From contig CAYONP010000009.1 of assembly GCA_964405335.1 (NCBI GenBank), positions 20,486 to 84,485 of the forward strand: a stretch of DNA of 64,000 nt. The letters are read 5' to 3'. The stretch is from CAYONP01 sp964405335. Its GTDB lineage: Bacteria; Armatimonadota; UBA10988. Both the position numbers and the translations under genes were made by a program. Within the stretch, counting starts at the first letter, position 1. Each line of letters begins with the position of its first letter. Below are positions 8,344-16,360 of this stretch, piece after piece. Below the pieces are notes generated by a model. It saw only the letters and a list, made by a program, of their open reading frames with translations. It was not told the DNA's origin and did not search any database.

Positions 8344-9105
8344 TCAGTCGACCGGCGACAGCGTCACAATCGCCCGCCGCGGCAGGCCCGGGGCCGCGTG
8401 CGGGGTATAGGTGGCGCGCACCCGCGTTTCGCCGCCGGCGGCGTTGGTCACCAGGTACTCGGCGTCGACCACCGGCTCCAGGTTGAGCAGCGAGCAGAGG
8501 CCCGGGCAGTCGCCCTTGGTCACCGTCGTGCCGTCGTCGTGGTGGCAGCCGAACAGCTCGCTGCACAGCGGGCCGTGCTGCATCTGCCGGCTGGTCAGCC
8601 CGATGAACTGCTCGGCCGAGGCGTTGCAGGCCAGCACGCGGCGCTGCTCGTCGATCAGAAAGACCGGCGCGGCGGCCTCGAGCAGGTGCTGCGGCAGCCG
8701 GCCCGGCGCCTGCTCACCCGAGAGCACCCGGCGATAGCCGTCAGCAGTCTCGAGCTGCGCCAGCTCGGCGGCATCGGCGAGGGCGATGCGGGCCAGCCAG
8801 CCGTCGCCGAGGGGATCTTCGTTGACCAGGCCCGGCCTCGCCCAGAGGTCCTCGTTGATGGCTGCCACCGCGCCCTGGACCGGCGGAAAGAGCTGGGTGA
8901 GACCGTAGCCCGCCGACTGCAGGCTGCCCAGCGGCAGGCCGAACGTCGCCGGCGCGCCGACGGCCGGCAGACCCACATGAAAGACGCGCCCGTGCCGCTC
9001 TTGACCGTGCTCGGTCAGGCCGACGGTGGCCGTCGTGCCGTCGCAGGCGACCCAGAGGTGGCTGGCGGTGTAACGCCACTCGTCGGGAAGCGTGTAGTTC
9101 GCCAC
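8344..9105 (-). CDS. degenerate glycine-cleavage H-like domain fused to a PAS domain
   Basis: 253 residues from a GTG at 9103-9105 (GGAGG 5 nt upstream). Residues 5-110 follow the lipoyl H-protein GcvH: WRYTASHLWV, TATVGLTEHGQE, LFPPVQGAV, INEDLWARPGLVNEDPLGDGWL. At the position of the lipoylated lysine the alignment puts Tyr67 (QSAGYGLTQLF in place of the ESVKAxSDLY pattern), so it should not be lipoylated. Residues about 128-250 form a PAS domain (APVFLIDEQRRVLACNASAEQFIG) with a Cys/His-rich insert (CSELFGCHHDD, then DCPGLC) that could bind a metal or sense redox. No output domain is present. It lies just beyond flhB on the same strand, with a 174-nt repeat-filled gap. A signalling or scaffold role is inference. 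Confidence 0.8.
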   Translation of the reverse strand: MANYTLPDEWRYTASHLWVACDGTTATVGLTEHGQERHGRVFHVGLPAVGAPATFGLPLGSLQSAGYGLTQLFPPVQGAVAAINEDLWARPGLVNEDPLGDGWLARIALADAAELAQLETADGYRRVLSGEQAPGRLPQHLLEAAAPVFLIDEQRRVLACNASAEQFIGLTSRQMQHGPLCSELFGCHHDDGTTVTKGDCPGLCSLLNLEPVVDAEYLVTNAAGGETRVRATYTPHAAPGLPRRAIVTLSPVD

Positions 9106-9203
9106 AAAACCCTCCGCGGCCGGAGCAGTGGCGCTCGGCGCCCCGGCACGTCGCCTACCAGTATATGCAACAGACCTGCCCGGCGTCACCAAATCGGTTT
9201 CGG

Positions 9204-9265
9204 GCGGGCGGCGACGCCCGCGCTCCGGGGCGGGCCGCCGGCGGGCGGCGACGCCCGCGCTCCGG
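9204..9265. repeat. two tandem copies of the 25-bp dispersed repeat
   Basis: Units at 9204-9228 and 9241-9265 are identical and carry the same 7-bp stem and GNGA loop as the unit at 8276-8300. They fill most of the gap between flhB and the GcvH-PAS gene and could act as transcript-end hairpins for flhB. Confidence 0.65.
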
Positions 9266-9279
9266 GGCGCGCGACTCGC

Positions 9280-10344
9280 TCACGACCGGGGCATGTGGCC
9301 GCGCAACCGATAGACGAAGGCCAGCACCTCGGCCACCGCGGCGTAGAGCTCGGGCGGCACCAGATCGCCGACGTCGCAGGCGGCGAACAAAGCGCGGGCC
9401 AGCGGCGGGTTTTCGACGATGGGCACCTCAGCCGCCTCGGCCAGCTCGCGGATGTGGAGCGCGGTCAGCCGCTGGCCCCGGGCGACCACCTGCGGTGCGT
9501 CCATCTGGTCGGCATCGTACTTCAGCGCGACGGCGTAGTGGGTCGGGTTGGTGACCACCACATCGGCGCCGCGCACGGCGCTGGCCATCAGGCGGCGGGC
9601 CATCTCGCGCTGCCGGCGGCGGATGGCGCCGCGGACCTCGGGCGAGCCCTCCTGCTGCTTCAGCTCGTCGCGGATCTCCTCGCGGGTCATCATCAACTGC
9701 TTCTCGTGTGAGTAGCGCTGCCAGGCGTAGTCGATGGCCGCAATCACCGCCAGCGCGGTGAGCGTGCGCAGCACCAGCGCCTTGACCAGCTCGCCCGAGC
9801 GGGTCAGGGCCGAGACCAGGTCCATCCAGCTCAGCTCGAGCATCGCGGGATAGCTGGCCTTCAGCCAGCTCCAGACCGCCCAGCCGACGACCAGCAGCTT
9901 GGCGCTCGACTTGAGCAGCTCGACGATTGCCTGCGCCGAGACGAGCTTCTTGATCCCGGCAATCGGGTCGAGCTTCTTGGCGTCGAACTTCAACCCCTCA
10001 CCGGTCAGCATCGGCCCGGTCTGCAGCAGGTTGCCCGCCACGCCGGCGATGACCACCGCCAGCATCAGCGGCAGCAGCAGTAGGACCGCCGGCACGACCA
10101 GCCGGACCACGCCCTGCGCCAGCGCGTCGCGGCCGCGCAGGCCGAGCGCGGCGTCGAAGAAGTAGACCATGCTGGTCTGGAAGGTCTCCCACGCCGCCGG
10201 CCCCATGGCGCGCAGCGAGGCGAAGCCGGCGAGCAGCACGAGCACCGAGACAATCTCGCGGCTCTTGGCGACTTGACCCTTGCGGCGCGCGTCCTCGCGC
10301 CGCTTCTGAGTCGCGGGCTCGGTTTTCGAGTCGAACAGGCCCAT
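9280..10344 (-). CDS. flhB: flagellar export-switch protein FlhB
   Basis: 354 residues. Inner-membrane component of the flagellar type III export gate; its autocleavage switches export from rod/hook to filament substrates. Seen: the typical N-terminus GLFDSKTEPATQKRREDARRKG, several hydrophobic membrane segments between residues 30 and 205, the cytoplasmic domain from about 215, and the self-cleavage NPTH at 266-269. The ATG overlaps the fliR stop by one base (TGATG), showing translational coupling. In many genomes flhA follows flhB; here the operon ends and repeats follow. Confidence 0.97.
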   Translation of the reverse strand: MGLFDSKTEPATQKRREDARRKGQVAKSREIVSVLVLLAGFASLRAMGPAAWETFQTSMVYFFDAALGLRGRDALAQGVVRLVVPAVLLLLPLMLAVVIAGVAGNLLQTGPMLTGEGLKFDAKKLDPIAGIKKLVSAQAIVELLKSSAKLLVVGWAVWSWLKASYPAMLELSWMDLVSALTRSGELVKALVLRTLTALAVIAAIDYAWQRYSHEKQLMMTREEIRDELKQQEGSPEVRGAIRRRQREMARRLMASAVRGADVVVTNPTHYAVALKYDADQMDAPQVVARGQRLTALHIRELAEAAEVPIVENPPLARALFAACDVGDLVPPELYAAVAEVLAFVYRLRGHMPRS

Positions 10345-11126
10345 CAGCGCACCATGCCCAGGATCTGCGGCACGTTGTGGCTGATCACCGCCATCGCCTG
10401 CGCCAGCGCCGTCGACAGCGTCGGCAGCGTGAGATAGAGCGTCGCCAGGCCGACCATGACCTTGATCGGCATGGCCACCAGGAAGACGTTGAGCTGCGGC
10501 ACGACGCGGCCGACGATGCCCATCGCGACGTCGATCAGGAGCAGCACCAGCACCGCCGGCAGGGCGAGCTGGATGGCAATCGCGGTGAGCAGGCCGAGCA
10601 TCCCCGAGACCGGCCCGATGGCGGCCAGGTTGGGCATCGCCGTGCCGATCGGCGCGACTTCATAGGTGGCGGCCAGCGTGCGGAGCATCAGGTGATGCCC
10701 GTCGGCTTGAAGAAAGAGCAGCAGCAGCAGCGAGTTGACGAAGTGCCCGAGGACCGAGAGATTGACCTGCGAGCCGGGATCGACCAACTGCATGAAACCG
10801 AGACCGATCTGCACGTCGAGCGCGTTGATGGCGAACTGGAAGGCGCTGAACATCAGCCGGGCAAGGTAGCCGACGGCGATGCCGACCATCGTCTCGCGGC
10901 AGAGCATCAAGCCCAGCGCGACCAGCGGCAGGTCGGCGGGGATCGCCCCAACCGGCACCCACATCAACAGCCAGGCGCAGAGCGCGGCCAGCCCGGCGCG
11001 GCAGGCGCCGGGGACGGTGCGCTCGCCGAACACCGGCAGCACGGCGAAGAAGCCGCCGAGCCGGGCGAAGACGAGCAGAAAGCGGATCAGCAGCGCGGCG
11101 GAGAGGTGGAGCGGATCGACCTCCAT
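10344..11126 (-). CDS. fliR: flagellar export gate protein FliR
   Basis: 260 residues, the usual size. Membrane protein of the FliPQR export gate at the base of the flagellum. Seen: multiple hydrophobic segments, the conserved start region FLLVFARLGGFFAVLPVFG, and the middle segment DVQIGLGFMQLVDPGSQ typical of FliR. It sits between fliQ (4-nt gap) and flhB (1-nt overlap) in the canonical order fliO-P-Q-R-flhB. Confidence 0.97.
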   Translation of the reverse strand: MEVDPLHLSAALLIRFLLVFARLGGFFAVLPVFGERTVPGACRAGLAALCAWLLMWVPVGAIPADLPLVALGLMLCRETMVGIAVGYLARLMFSAFQFAINALDVQIGLGFMQLVDPGSQVNLSVLGHFVNSLLLLLFLQADGHHLMLRTLAATYEVAPIGTAMPNLAAIGPVSGMLGLLTAIAIQLALPAVLVLLLIDVAMGIVGRVVPQLNVFLVAMPIKVMVGLATLYLTLPTLSTALAQAMAVISHNVPQILGMVR

Positions 11127-11130
11127 CGGG

Positions 11131-11400
11131 TCACCGGACCAGGGCGGGGAAGCCGCCGAACAGCCGCGCGGAGAAGGTCAGCATGACGTTGGCCATCCAC
11201 GGCGCGCAGACCAGGACGACGAGAAAGACGGCGATGATCTTGGGCACGAAGGCGAGGGTCATCTCCTGCACCTGCGTGGCCGCCTGAATGACCGAAATGA
11301 GCAGACCGACCGCCAGCGCGATGCCGAGCGGTGGGAGCATCAGCAGCAGCATGGTCAGGATGCTGTCGCGACCGATGGTCATCACCGTGGCGGCGTCCAT
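11131..11400 (-). CDS. fliQ: flagellar export gate protein FliQ
   Basis: 89 residues with two transmembrane helices and the family segment LLISVIQAATQVQEMTL. FliQ assembles with FliP and FliR into the export gate. Eight bases separate it from fliP and four from fliR, so it is expressed as part of one transcript. Confidence 0.97.
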   Translation of the reverse strand: MDAATVMTIGRDSILTMLLLMLPPLGIALAVGLLISVIQAATQVQEMTLAFVPKIIAVFLVVLVCAPWMANVMLTFSARLFGGFPALVR

Positions 11401-11408
11401 GGCGGCTC

Positions 11409-12161
11409 CTACCCGAAACTCGCGGCCAGGCCGCGGACGACCAGGTGCCAGCCGTCGACCAGCACGAACATGAGCAGCTTGAACGGCAGCGAGATGATCA
11501 CCGGCGGGAGCATCATCATGCCCATCGACATGACCGTGCTGGCGACCACGATGTCGATCACCAGGAACGGGATGTAGAGCAGGAAGCCAATCTCGAAGGC
11601 GGTTTTGATCTCGCTCAGGCAGAACGAGGGGATGAGCACGTAGCTCGGCGTCTCGGCGCGGGTGGCCGGGCGCGGCTCCTTGGCCATGTCGAGGAACAGC
11701 GCCAGGTCGTTCGGCCGGGTATTGCGAAACATGAACTCGCGCAGCGGCTCCATCGCCGCGGCCAGCGCCTGCTTGCTGTCCAGCTCGTCGGCCAGGTAAG
11801 GCTCGACCGCGACGGTCTGGATCTGCCGGAACGTGGGTGCCATGATGAATAGCGTCATGAACAGCGCGAGGCCGATGATGACCTGGTTCGGCGGCACCTG
11901 ATGCGTGCCCAGCGCCTGGCGCAAAAAGCCCAGCACGACGATGATGCGGGTGAAGCTGGTCAGCATCAGCAGCATCGTCGGGGCGAGGACGATGACCGTC
12001 AGCAGGAACATCACCTGCAGCGACGAGTAGCTCTCGACCCGCGTTTCGGGCTGGGTCAGCTGCACGCTGATGCCGGGCAGCGGCAGCACGTCGTCGCCCT
12101 GGGCCAGCGCCGCGCCGGCACAGAGGGCGAGGACGAGCAGCGGCAGCAGGCGACGGATCAT
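11409..12161 (-). CDS. fliP: flagellar export gate protein FliP
   Basis: 250 residues beginning with a cleavable signal peptide (RRLLPLLVLALCAGAALA), as usual for FliP. Conserved parts are LTSFTRIIVVLGFLRQALGTHQ in the middle (only its first half is needed for recognition), TFRQIQTVAVEPYL, and the C-terminal hydrophobic hairpin with MSMGMMMLPP. It forms the pentameric core of the export gate. Its ATG overlaps the fliO stop (ATGA). Confidence 0.97.
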   Translation of the reverse strand: MIRRLLPLLVLALCAGAALAQGDDVLPLPGISVQLTQPETRVESYSSLQVMFLLTVIVLAPTMLLMLTSFTRIIVVLGFLRQALGTHQVPPNQVIIGLALFMTLFIMAPTFRQIQTVAVEPYLADELDSKQALAAAMEPLREFMFRNTRPNDLALFLDMAKEPRPATRAETPSYVLIPSFCLSEIKTAFEIGFLLYIPFLVIDIVVASTVMSMGMMMLPPVIISLPFKLLMFVLVDGWHLVVRGLAASFG

Positions 12162-12658
12162 CGGCCCACCGCCTCGAGGCGAACGGTCTGCAGCCGGGCG
12201 AGGAAGCTCTCGGGGCCCGGTTCGGCGGGATCGAAGCCGACCTCGCCGGCGGGCAGCTCGAGCAGGCAGCTCAGCCCCTCGCCGCTGCTGCCGAGCAAGA
12301 TGGCCCGCTCGCCGAGGGCGACCAGGTGCAGCCCGCGGCCGCCGCCGAGCGGCAGCGTCTCGAGCAGGCGCAGGCGCTGCTTGAGCGGCGCCGCGGTGCG
12401 CGGCCCGAACCGCAGCCGGGCCAGCCAGGCAACGCCGATGACCATGCCGAGCACCAGCACCAGCGAGCCGAGCGTGCGCAGGATGAGCAGGGCGGGGTGC
12501 GGACCGAAGGCCGGGAGTGCCGGTGAAACGTACGGCTCGACCGTCTCCTGCGCCATGGCGCCGACGGTAAGGGAGGCGATGCTCGCCAGGCAGAGCCCGA
12601 GCCGTAGGCGTGCGGGCCCCGCATCACGCAGGTGCGGTGAGCCGATCGTTCCAGCCAC
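12158..12658 (-). CDS. fliO: flagellar biosynthesis protein FliO (short membrane-anchored)
   Basis: 166 residues. Seen: N-terminal signal-like hydrophobic stretch, a second transmembrane helix at about residues 58-80 (LRTLGSLVLVLGMVIGVAWL), and a soluble C-terminal domain with LLETLPLGGGRGLHLVALG, the FliO-family signature of a small SH3-like domain. FliO helps assemble FliP. It is identified by this pattern together with its position directly upstream of fliP with a 4-nt overlap. The 110-nt gap upstream to fliN is the widest in this part of the operon and holds two palindromes. Confidence 0.85.
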   Translation of the reverse strand: MAGTIGSPHLRDAGPARLRLGLCLASIASLTVGAMAQETVEPYVSPALPAFGPHPALLILRTLGSLVLVLGMVIGVAWLARLRFGPRTAAPLKQRLRLLETLPLGGGRGLHLVALGERAILLGSSGEGLSCLLELPAGEVGFDPAEPGPESFLARLQTVRLEAVGR

Positions 12659-12754
12659 TGGCGTCCCCGGGGTCGGGCCGCGGCTCGCCGTCAGTTAAGC
12701 GAGCTTAAGCCCCGCCCGTCGGAGGCCATTCTGCCGGTGGTCCGGCGCGGCGGC

Positions 12755-12772
12755 ATAGCCAGCGCTGGCTAT
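12755..12772. promoter_or_regulatory. 18-nt perfect palindrome overlapping the second fliN stop codon
   Basis: ATAGCCAGCGCTGGCTAT overlaps the TAG stop (12769-12771) of the short fliN gene. It has no T-run, so it is not a classical terminator; it could be an mRNA-stability or attenuation hairpin, or a protein-binding dyad. A second dyad (TTAAGC-GA-GCTTAA) lies about 55 nt further along in the same gap before fliO. Confidence 0.4.
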
Positions 12773-13083
12773 CTTTGCCCGGCGCGGCGCGGCCGGTTCG
12801 GCCGCCGGTCGGCTTTCTTCGCGTGCTGGCCGGCAATCTCGGTCACCCGCACGGCGAACGCGTCGTCCTGCACGACCACCTCGCCGAGGGCGATGATCCG
12901 CCCGCGGCAGCGCAGCTCGACCGGCTCGCCGGCGAGGCGGTCGAGGGTGACCACCGATCCGGGCCCAAGCCGCTCGACCTCGCGAAAGCGCATCGTCGTG
13001 CGGCCGAGTTCGACCTGCACGCTCAGGCGCACCCGCTCCAGTCGGCGCAGCTCGGTCAGCGGCTCTGCCGGCGCGGCGCTCAT
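12769..13083 (-). CDS. second FliN-like SpoA-domain switch protein
   Basis: 104 residues from the ATG at 13081-13083, which overlaps the stop of the upstream FliN (ATGA). Nearly the whole protein is one SpoA (surface presentation of antigens) domain: VRLSVQVELGRTTMRF, LGPGSVVTLDRLAGEPVEL, GRIIALGEVVVQDDAFAVRV. The short basic tail is KKADRRPNRPRR. FliN-type domains build the C-ring and dock the export ATPase complex. It may pair with the longer FliN, or replace part of FliM, which is not encoded here. Assignment to FliN rather than a FliM C-terminal fragment rests on the SpoA pattern only. Confidence 0.85.
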   Translation of the reverse strand: MSAAPAEPLTELRRLERVRLSVQVELGRTTMRFREVERLGPGSVVTLDRLAGEPVELRCRGRIIALGEVVVQDDAFAVRVTEIAGQHAKKADRRPNRPRRAGQR

Positions 13084-13694
13084 GCCGTCGCTCCCAGGGC
13101 GGTGATGCGGATGCCGAAACTGTCGTCGACCACGACCACCTCGCCCCGCGCGATGCACTTGTCGTTGATGAACAACTCGACCGGCTCGCCGGCCAGCTTG
13201 TCCAGCTCGACCAGCGAGCCGGGGTGCATCTTGAGAATGTCCTCGATGGTCATCTCGGTGCGGCCGATTTCGGCCGAGACCTGCAGCATCACGTCGGCCA
13301 GCAAGTCGTGATCGCCGACCCGGTCGTGCTCCTTGTGTGTCGCGCCGAAGGCGCCGCCGGCCGCCGCGGCGAGGCTGCCGGTCGCCTGGCCGGTGGTGTC
13401 GGTGTAGGTCTCGGCGGCATCGAGCGCGTCGGCCAGCAGCGCGCTGATGGCGTCCTGGCCGAGCAGCTCGCGGCCCTCGCCCGTGGCGGTCGGCGCGGCC
13501 GTGCCGATGGGCTCGGTGCTCAGCTCCTCGAGCGGCTCTTCGTTGGCCACCGGCTCGTCGGCCGGCTCGTCGGCCGGCTCGTCGGCCGGCTCCGGCTCGT
13601 CGCTGCCGGCGCCGGCCAGCAGCTCGGCCAGCTCGTCGGGGCTGACCTGCTCGTCGGCGGCCGGGCTGTCGGTCTGGTTCGTCTCATCGGACAT
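13080..13694 (-). CDS. fliN: flagellar motor switch protein FliN with long acidic N-terminus
   Basis: About 204 residues from the ATG at 13692-13694 (an in-frame GTG at 13706, directly after the fliL stop, would add four). Residues 1-125 are low-complexity acidic sequence with three tandem ADEP repeats; the C-terminal 75 residues are a clear FliN SpoA domain (VSAEIGRTEMTIEDILKM, GSLVELDKLAGEPVELF, ARGEVVVVDDSFGIRI). FliN forms the lower part of the C-ring and binds FliH. The N-terminal extension recalls FliY-type proteins, but no CheC phosphatase motif is evident. Upstream neighbour is fliL, downstream a second SpoA gene with ATGA overlap; no fliM lies between. Confidence 0.92.
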   Translation of the reverse strand: MSDETNQTDSPAADEQVSPDELAELLAGAGSDEPEPADEPADEPADEPVANEEPLEELSTEPIGTAAPTATGEGRELLGQDAISALLADALDAAETYTDTTGQATGSLAAAAGGAFGATHKEHDRVGDHDLLADVMLQVSAEIGRTEMTIEDILKMHPGSLVELDKLAGEPVELFINDKCIARGEVVVVDDSFGIRITALGATA

Positions 13695-13706
13695 GGTTGC
13701 GCCCAC

Positions 13707-14345
13707 CTATTGCATCACAAACTCGCGCAGATAGATCGCGGTCATCGGTACCGGCGAGGTGCCACCGGCGGCATCGTCGACAATCGCGGCGAAGCGCTCG
13801 AGCAGCACCGTCTTGAGCCCCTCCTTGCCCGCGGCCGCCTGCAGCTCGGCAAACTCGCGCGAGCTGACCTCGAGCAGCAGCGAGTCCTGCATCCGCGTCT
13901 GGACATCGGCGCTGAGGAGCAGCCGGATGAGGGCCAGCACCGCCTCGCTCGGCCCCTCGCGCGGGGGCAGCTTGGCGTCGGCCGGCGGTGGATCCGGCTC
14001 CGGCGGCACGTCGGGGTCGATCTTGGCCATGGTCAACCGGAAGTGGTGCGCGTCGAGGGGATCGAGCTCGAACCCAATCGCCACCTGGCAGCGGATGTAG
14101 CGGTCGCCCTCGGCCAGGTTGACCGTCAGGGGAGCCAGCGGGTAGACCACCGTTTCGAGCACCGGATCGGCATCCCAGGCGGCCTGCGCGTCGGCCTGCT
14201 GCCGGGCCTTGTTCTGCTGCCAGAGAAAGCCCGCCGCGCCCAGCGCGGCCAGCGCGACGACTCCGAGCAGCAGGATCATGCCCTTGCCGCGCTTCCTCTT
14301 CGGCTCGGCGCCCTCGGTTCCCTGGGCGGCCTCTGCTTCGGCCAT
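13707..14345 (-). CDS. fliL: flagellar basal body-associated protein FliL
   Basis: 212 residues. Cytoplasmic basic patch (EPKRKRGKG), one transmembrane helix at about 24-42 (MILLLGVVALAALGAAGFL), then a periplasmic FliL domain with VYPLAPLTVNLAEGDRYIRCQVAI (two-part motif typical of FliL) and a C-terminal ending YLREFVMQ. FliL surrounds the stator and supports torque. The protein carries an acidic/proline insertion (DPDVPPEPDPPPADAKLPP) in the periplasmic domain. It sits 12 nt below motA. Confidence 0.92.
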   Translation of the reverse strand: MAEAEAAQGTEGAEPKRKRGKGMILLLGVVALAALGAAGFLWQQNKARQQADAQAAWDADPVLETVVYPLAPLTVNLAEGDRYIRCQVAIGFELDPLDAHHFRLTMAKIDPDVPPEPDPPPADAKLPPREGPSEAVLALIRLLLSADVQTRMQDSLLLEVSSREFAELQAAAGKEGLKTVLLERFAAIVDDAAGGTSPVPMTAIYLREFVMQ

Positions 14346-14357
14346 GCGTCACTCTCC

Positions 14358-15119
14358 TCAGGCCGCGCGGGCCAGCAAGCCCATCGCCCGGTGGACCTGC
14401 AGCCGCTCGGCCACCAAGCGCGGGTGCAGGCGTTGCTGCAGCAGCACCAGGCCATCGATCCAAAGCTCCCGCTCGGCCGCGCGCAGGCGCAGCGCCCGCC
14501 GGCGGAGCAGCATCTGCGGCGCGCAGACCAACTGCGCCAGCGCCACGCCATAGCCGGTGGCCAGCAGCGCGCCGGCCAACGCCGGCGCCATCGCCTCGGG
14601 CGGGCCCAGCAGCGACTGCACCATGCCGGCCAGGGTCAGAATCACCCCGCCGTTGACCGCGCCCTCGGCCAGCCGCTGCCAGCCCTCGGTCGGCTGGCGG
14701 TCGAGCGCCTCGAGCTCGGCCGCGGCCTGGCGCAGCGCCGCCTCCAACGCCGTCGGCTCGACCTCGGCGCTGAGCAACCGAAGCGCCAGCCCTTCGAGTA
14801 GACCGCCCGCGGCACTGGACTGCTGGGCGAGCCAGCGCTCGCCGTGGCTCCGGTAGCCGCGCGACAACTCGATCAGGCGGGCCGCGGCGGCCTCGATATC
14901 GGCCTCGGCCGGGCGGTCGAAGATGCGCCGTACCGCTGACAGGGGCTGGCAGCAGAACAGGTATCCGACCGCCGACAGCACCACCGCCGCCAGCGCCACG
15001 GGATGCCACAGTCCGGCCGGCCGGCCGGCCAGTCCGGAGCCGACCGCGAGAGCCGCTACCGCGATGAGGTAACCCGCCGCGGTGAGCGATCGCTGCAGAG
15101 CTCGCGTTGGTCTTGGCAT
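14358..15119 (-). CDS. motA: MotA-like flagellar stator protein
   Basis: 253 residues from the ATG at 15117-15119. It has four predicted membrane segments in MotA order: two near the N-terminus (about 12-30 and 36-55), a cytoplasmic loop, and two in the second half (GGVILTLAGMVQSLLG and LAGALLATGYGVALAQLV). MotA forms the ion channel of the flagellar stator with MotB. Divergent: several typical MotA positions are hard to align, and no motB follows; fliL comes next. It may work with a MotB encoded elsewhere. Position between flbD and fliL supports the call. Confidence 0.75.
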   Translation of the reverse strand: MPRPTRALQRSLTAAGYLIAVAALAVGSGLAGRPAGLWHPVALAAVVLSAVGYLFCCQPLSAVRRIFDRPAEADIEAAAARLIELSRGYRSHGERWLAQQSSAAGGLLEGLALRLLSAEVEPTALEAALRQAAAELEALDRQPTEGWQRLAEGAVNGGVILTLAGMVQSLLGPPEAMAPALAGALLATGYGVALAQLVCAPQMLLRRRALRLRAAERELWIDGLVLLQQRLHPRLVAERLQVHRAMGLLARAA

Positions 15120-15123
15120 CGAT

Positions 15124-16101
15124 CTAGATCTCGTCGCGTTCGGCCCGAAACTTAGCCCGGCAGAGCATGACCAGCAGGTAGCCGGCGACCATCGCCTCGA
15201 GCGGCCGGCGCACCGGCAGCGCCGGCGGCCGGCCCGCGCCGCCGGGGGCGTCGGCCCGGATGAGCAGCCCACGCGGCCGCCACTCGCGCACGCCGCGCAC
15301 CGCGTCGAGTCGTGGCTTCAGGCGGTCGGCCTCGCGCGCCAGGTGGTCGACCAGCCGCTCGAGCGACCGCGCCTGAGGTTCGCCGTCATCGCCGCCGACC
15401 TCATACAGCAACGCCACCGCACGGTGCCGCGCGGCGAAGTAGCGGTGGCACAGGCTGGTCGCATAGCCGGCCGGGGTGCGGGTCAGGCGGATCGGCTGAC
15501 CGACCCGCTGCTCGCCGGCGACGATGCCGCGGGCCAGCGACTCGGCCAGGCCGTCGAGCGCCCGGTCGCCGGTCGGGTACCACTCGATCCAGTCCGCCTC
15601 GCGCGGGCCGGCGCGGCGCATGCCGAACTGGTGCAGGTCGATCACGAGGTGCGGCTGCCAGGCGTCGAAAACCCGCATCACCGCCCGGTTCTCGGCTTGA
15701 TCGCGAAGCAGCCACGAGCGGTTGAGGTCGACTCCGCGGCTGTTGGCCCGCCGCCCACGCGCGGCGCCGTCAGGGTTGACCGTGGGCATCAGCAGCACCG
15801 CGACGCGGTCGAACGGCGCGTTGCGGCCGGCGGCGCTCTCCATCCAGCGCACCGCGGCGCGTGCCGGCGCCGGCTCGTCACCATGCTGCTGGGCCAGGAC
15901 CAGCACTCGGATCTGCTCCTCGGGCGCACCCGGCCGCATGGTCGCAATCAGCAGCGGGAGGTCACGTCCCTCGGTGCTGGTGCCCGCCGACTGCGCAAAC
16001 AGGTGTGGCGCCGCGGCCGACCAACGCGCGACGGCGGCGGCCACGTCGGCCGGCGCGCCGGCGACGGGCAGGGACAGCAGGCCGGCAAGCAGCCACCTCA
16101 C
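15124..16101 (-). CDS. M14 family zinc carboxypeptidase, exported, inside the flagellar operon
   Basis: 325 residues with a signal peptide (RWLLAGLLSLPVAGAPA). M14 motifs: QQHGDEPA (zinc ligands His and Glu), VNPDGAARGRR and SRGVDLNRSW (substrate-binding Asn/Arg), DLHQFG (third zinc ligand) and LLYEVGG (catalytic Glu). It would remove C-terminal residues from peptides or peptidoglycan stems in the periplasm. Its ATG overlaps flbD (ATGA) and it ends 4 nt before motA, so it is fully embedded in the operon. A role in cell-wall remodelling for the motor is inference. A longer M14 paralog is at 30389-31720. Confidence 0.88.
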   Translation of the reverse strand: MRWLLAGLLSLPVAGAPADVAAAVARWSAAAPHLFAQSAGTSTEGRDLPLLIATMRPGAPEEQIRVLVLAQQHGDEPAPARAAVRWMESAAGRNAPFDRVAVLLMPTVNPDGAARGRRANSRGVDLNRSWLLRDQAENRAVMRVFDAWQPHLVIDLHQFGMRRAGPREADWIEWYPTGDRALDGLAESLARGIVAGEQRVGQPIRLTRTPAGYATSLCHRYFAARHRAVALLYEVGGDDGEPQARSLERLVDHLAREADRLKPRLDAVRGVREWRPRGLLIRADAPGGAGRPPALPVRRPLEAMVAGYLLVMLCRAKFRAERDEI

Positions 16102-16310
16102 CGCGCGGTCTCCGCCTCGACGATCGGCCGGAAGGCGACCCGGCGCTGGTACTCGACGACCTTGTCGACCACCGTCTCGACCGGGTCGTCGACCAGGTAG
16201 AGCTTGCCGGTGTGGAGCCGGATGACGGTGTCGGGCGTCGCCTCGATGGTCTCGATCAGGGCGGCGTTGAGCACGAAGCTCGAGCCGTCGAGCCGGCGCA
16301 GTCGGATCAT
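16098..16310 (-). CDS. flbD: FlbD-family flagellar protein
   Basis: 70 residues from the ATG at 16308-16310 (GAGGTG 6 nt upstream). The sequence MIRLRRLDGSSFVLNAALIE, followed by TPDTVIRLHTGKLYLV and a C-terminal helix with VDKVVEYQRRV, matches the small FlbD family found between flgE and motA in Firmicutes, spirochaetes and planctomycetes. Its biochemical role is unclear. It is distinct from the sigma-54 activator of Caulobacter with the same name. Confidence 0.9.
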   Translation of the reverse strand: MIRLRRLDGSSFVLNAALIETIEATPDTVIRLHTGKLYLVDDPVETVVDKVVEYQRRVAFRPIVEAETAR

Positions 16311-16360
16311 GGCAGTCACCTCGGCCCGGCCGGCTCAGGCCGGCCGGGCCGCGTTCAGGC

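Noticed and set aside
13540..13600. Tandem repeat in the FliN gene (GCCGGCTCGTCG units) as a possible phase-variation tract
   Set aside because: Units are 12 bp, so changes keep frame; it only alters the length of an acidic linker.
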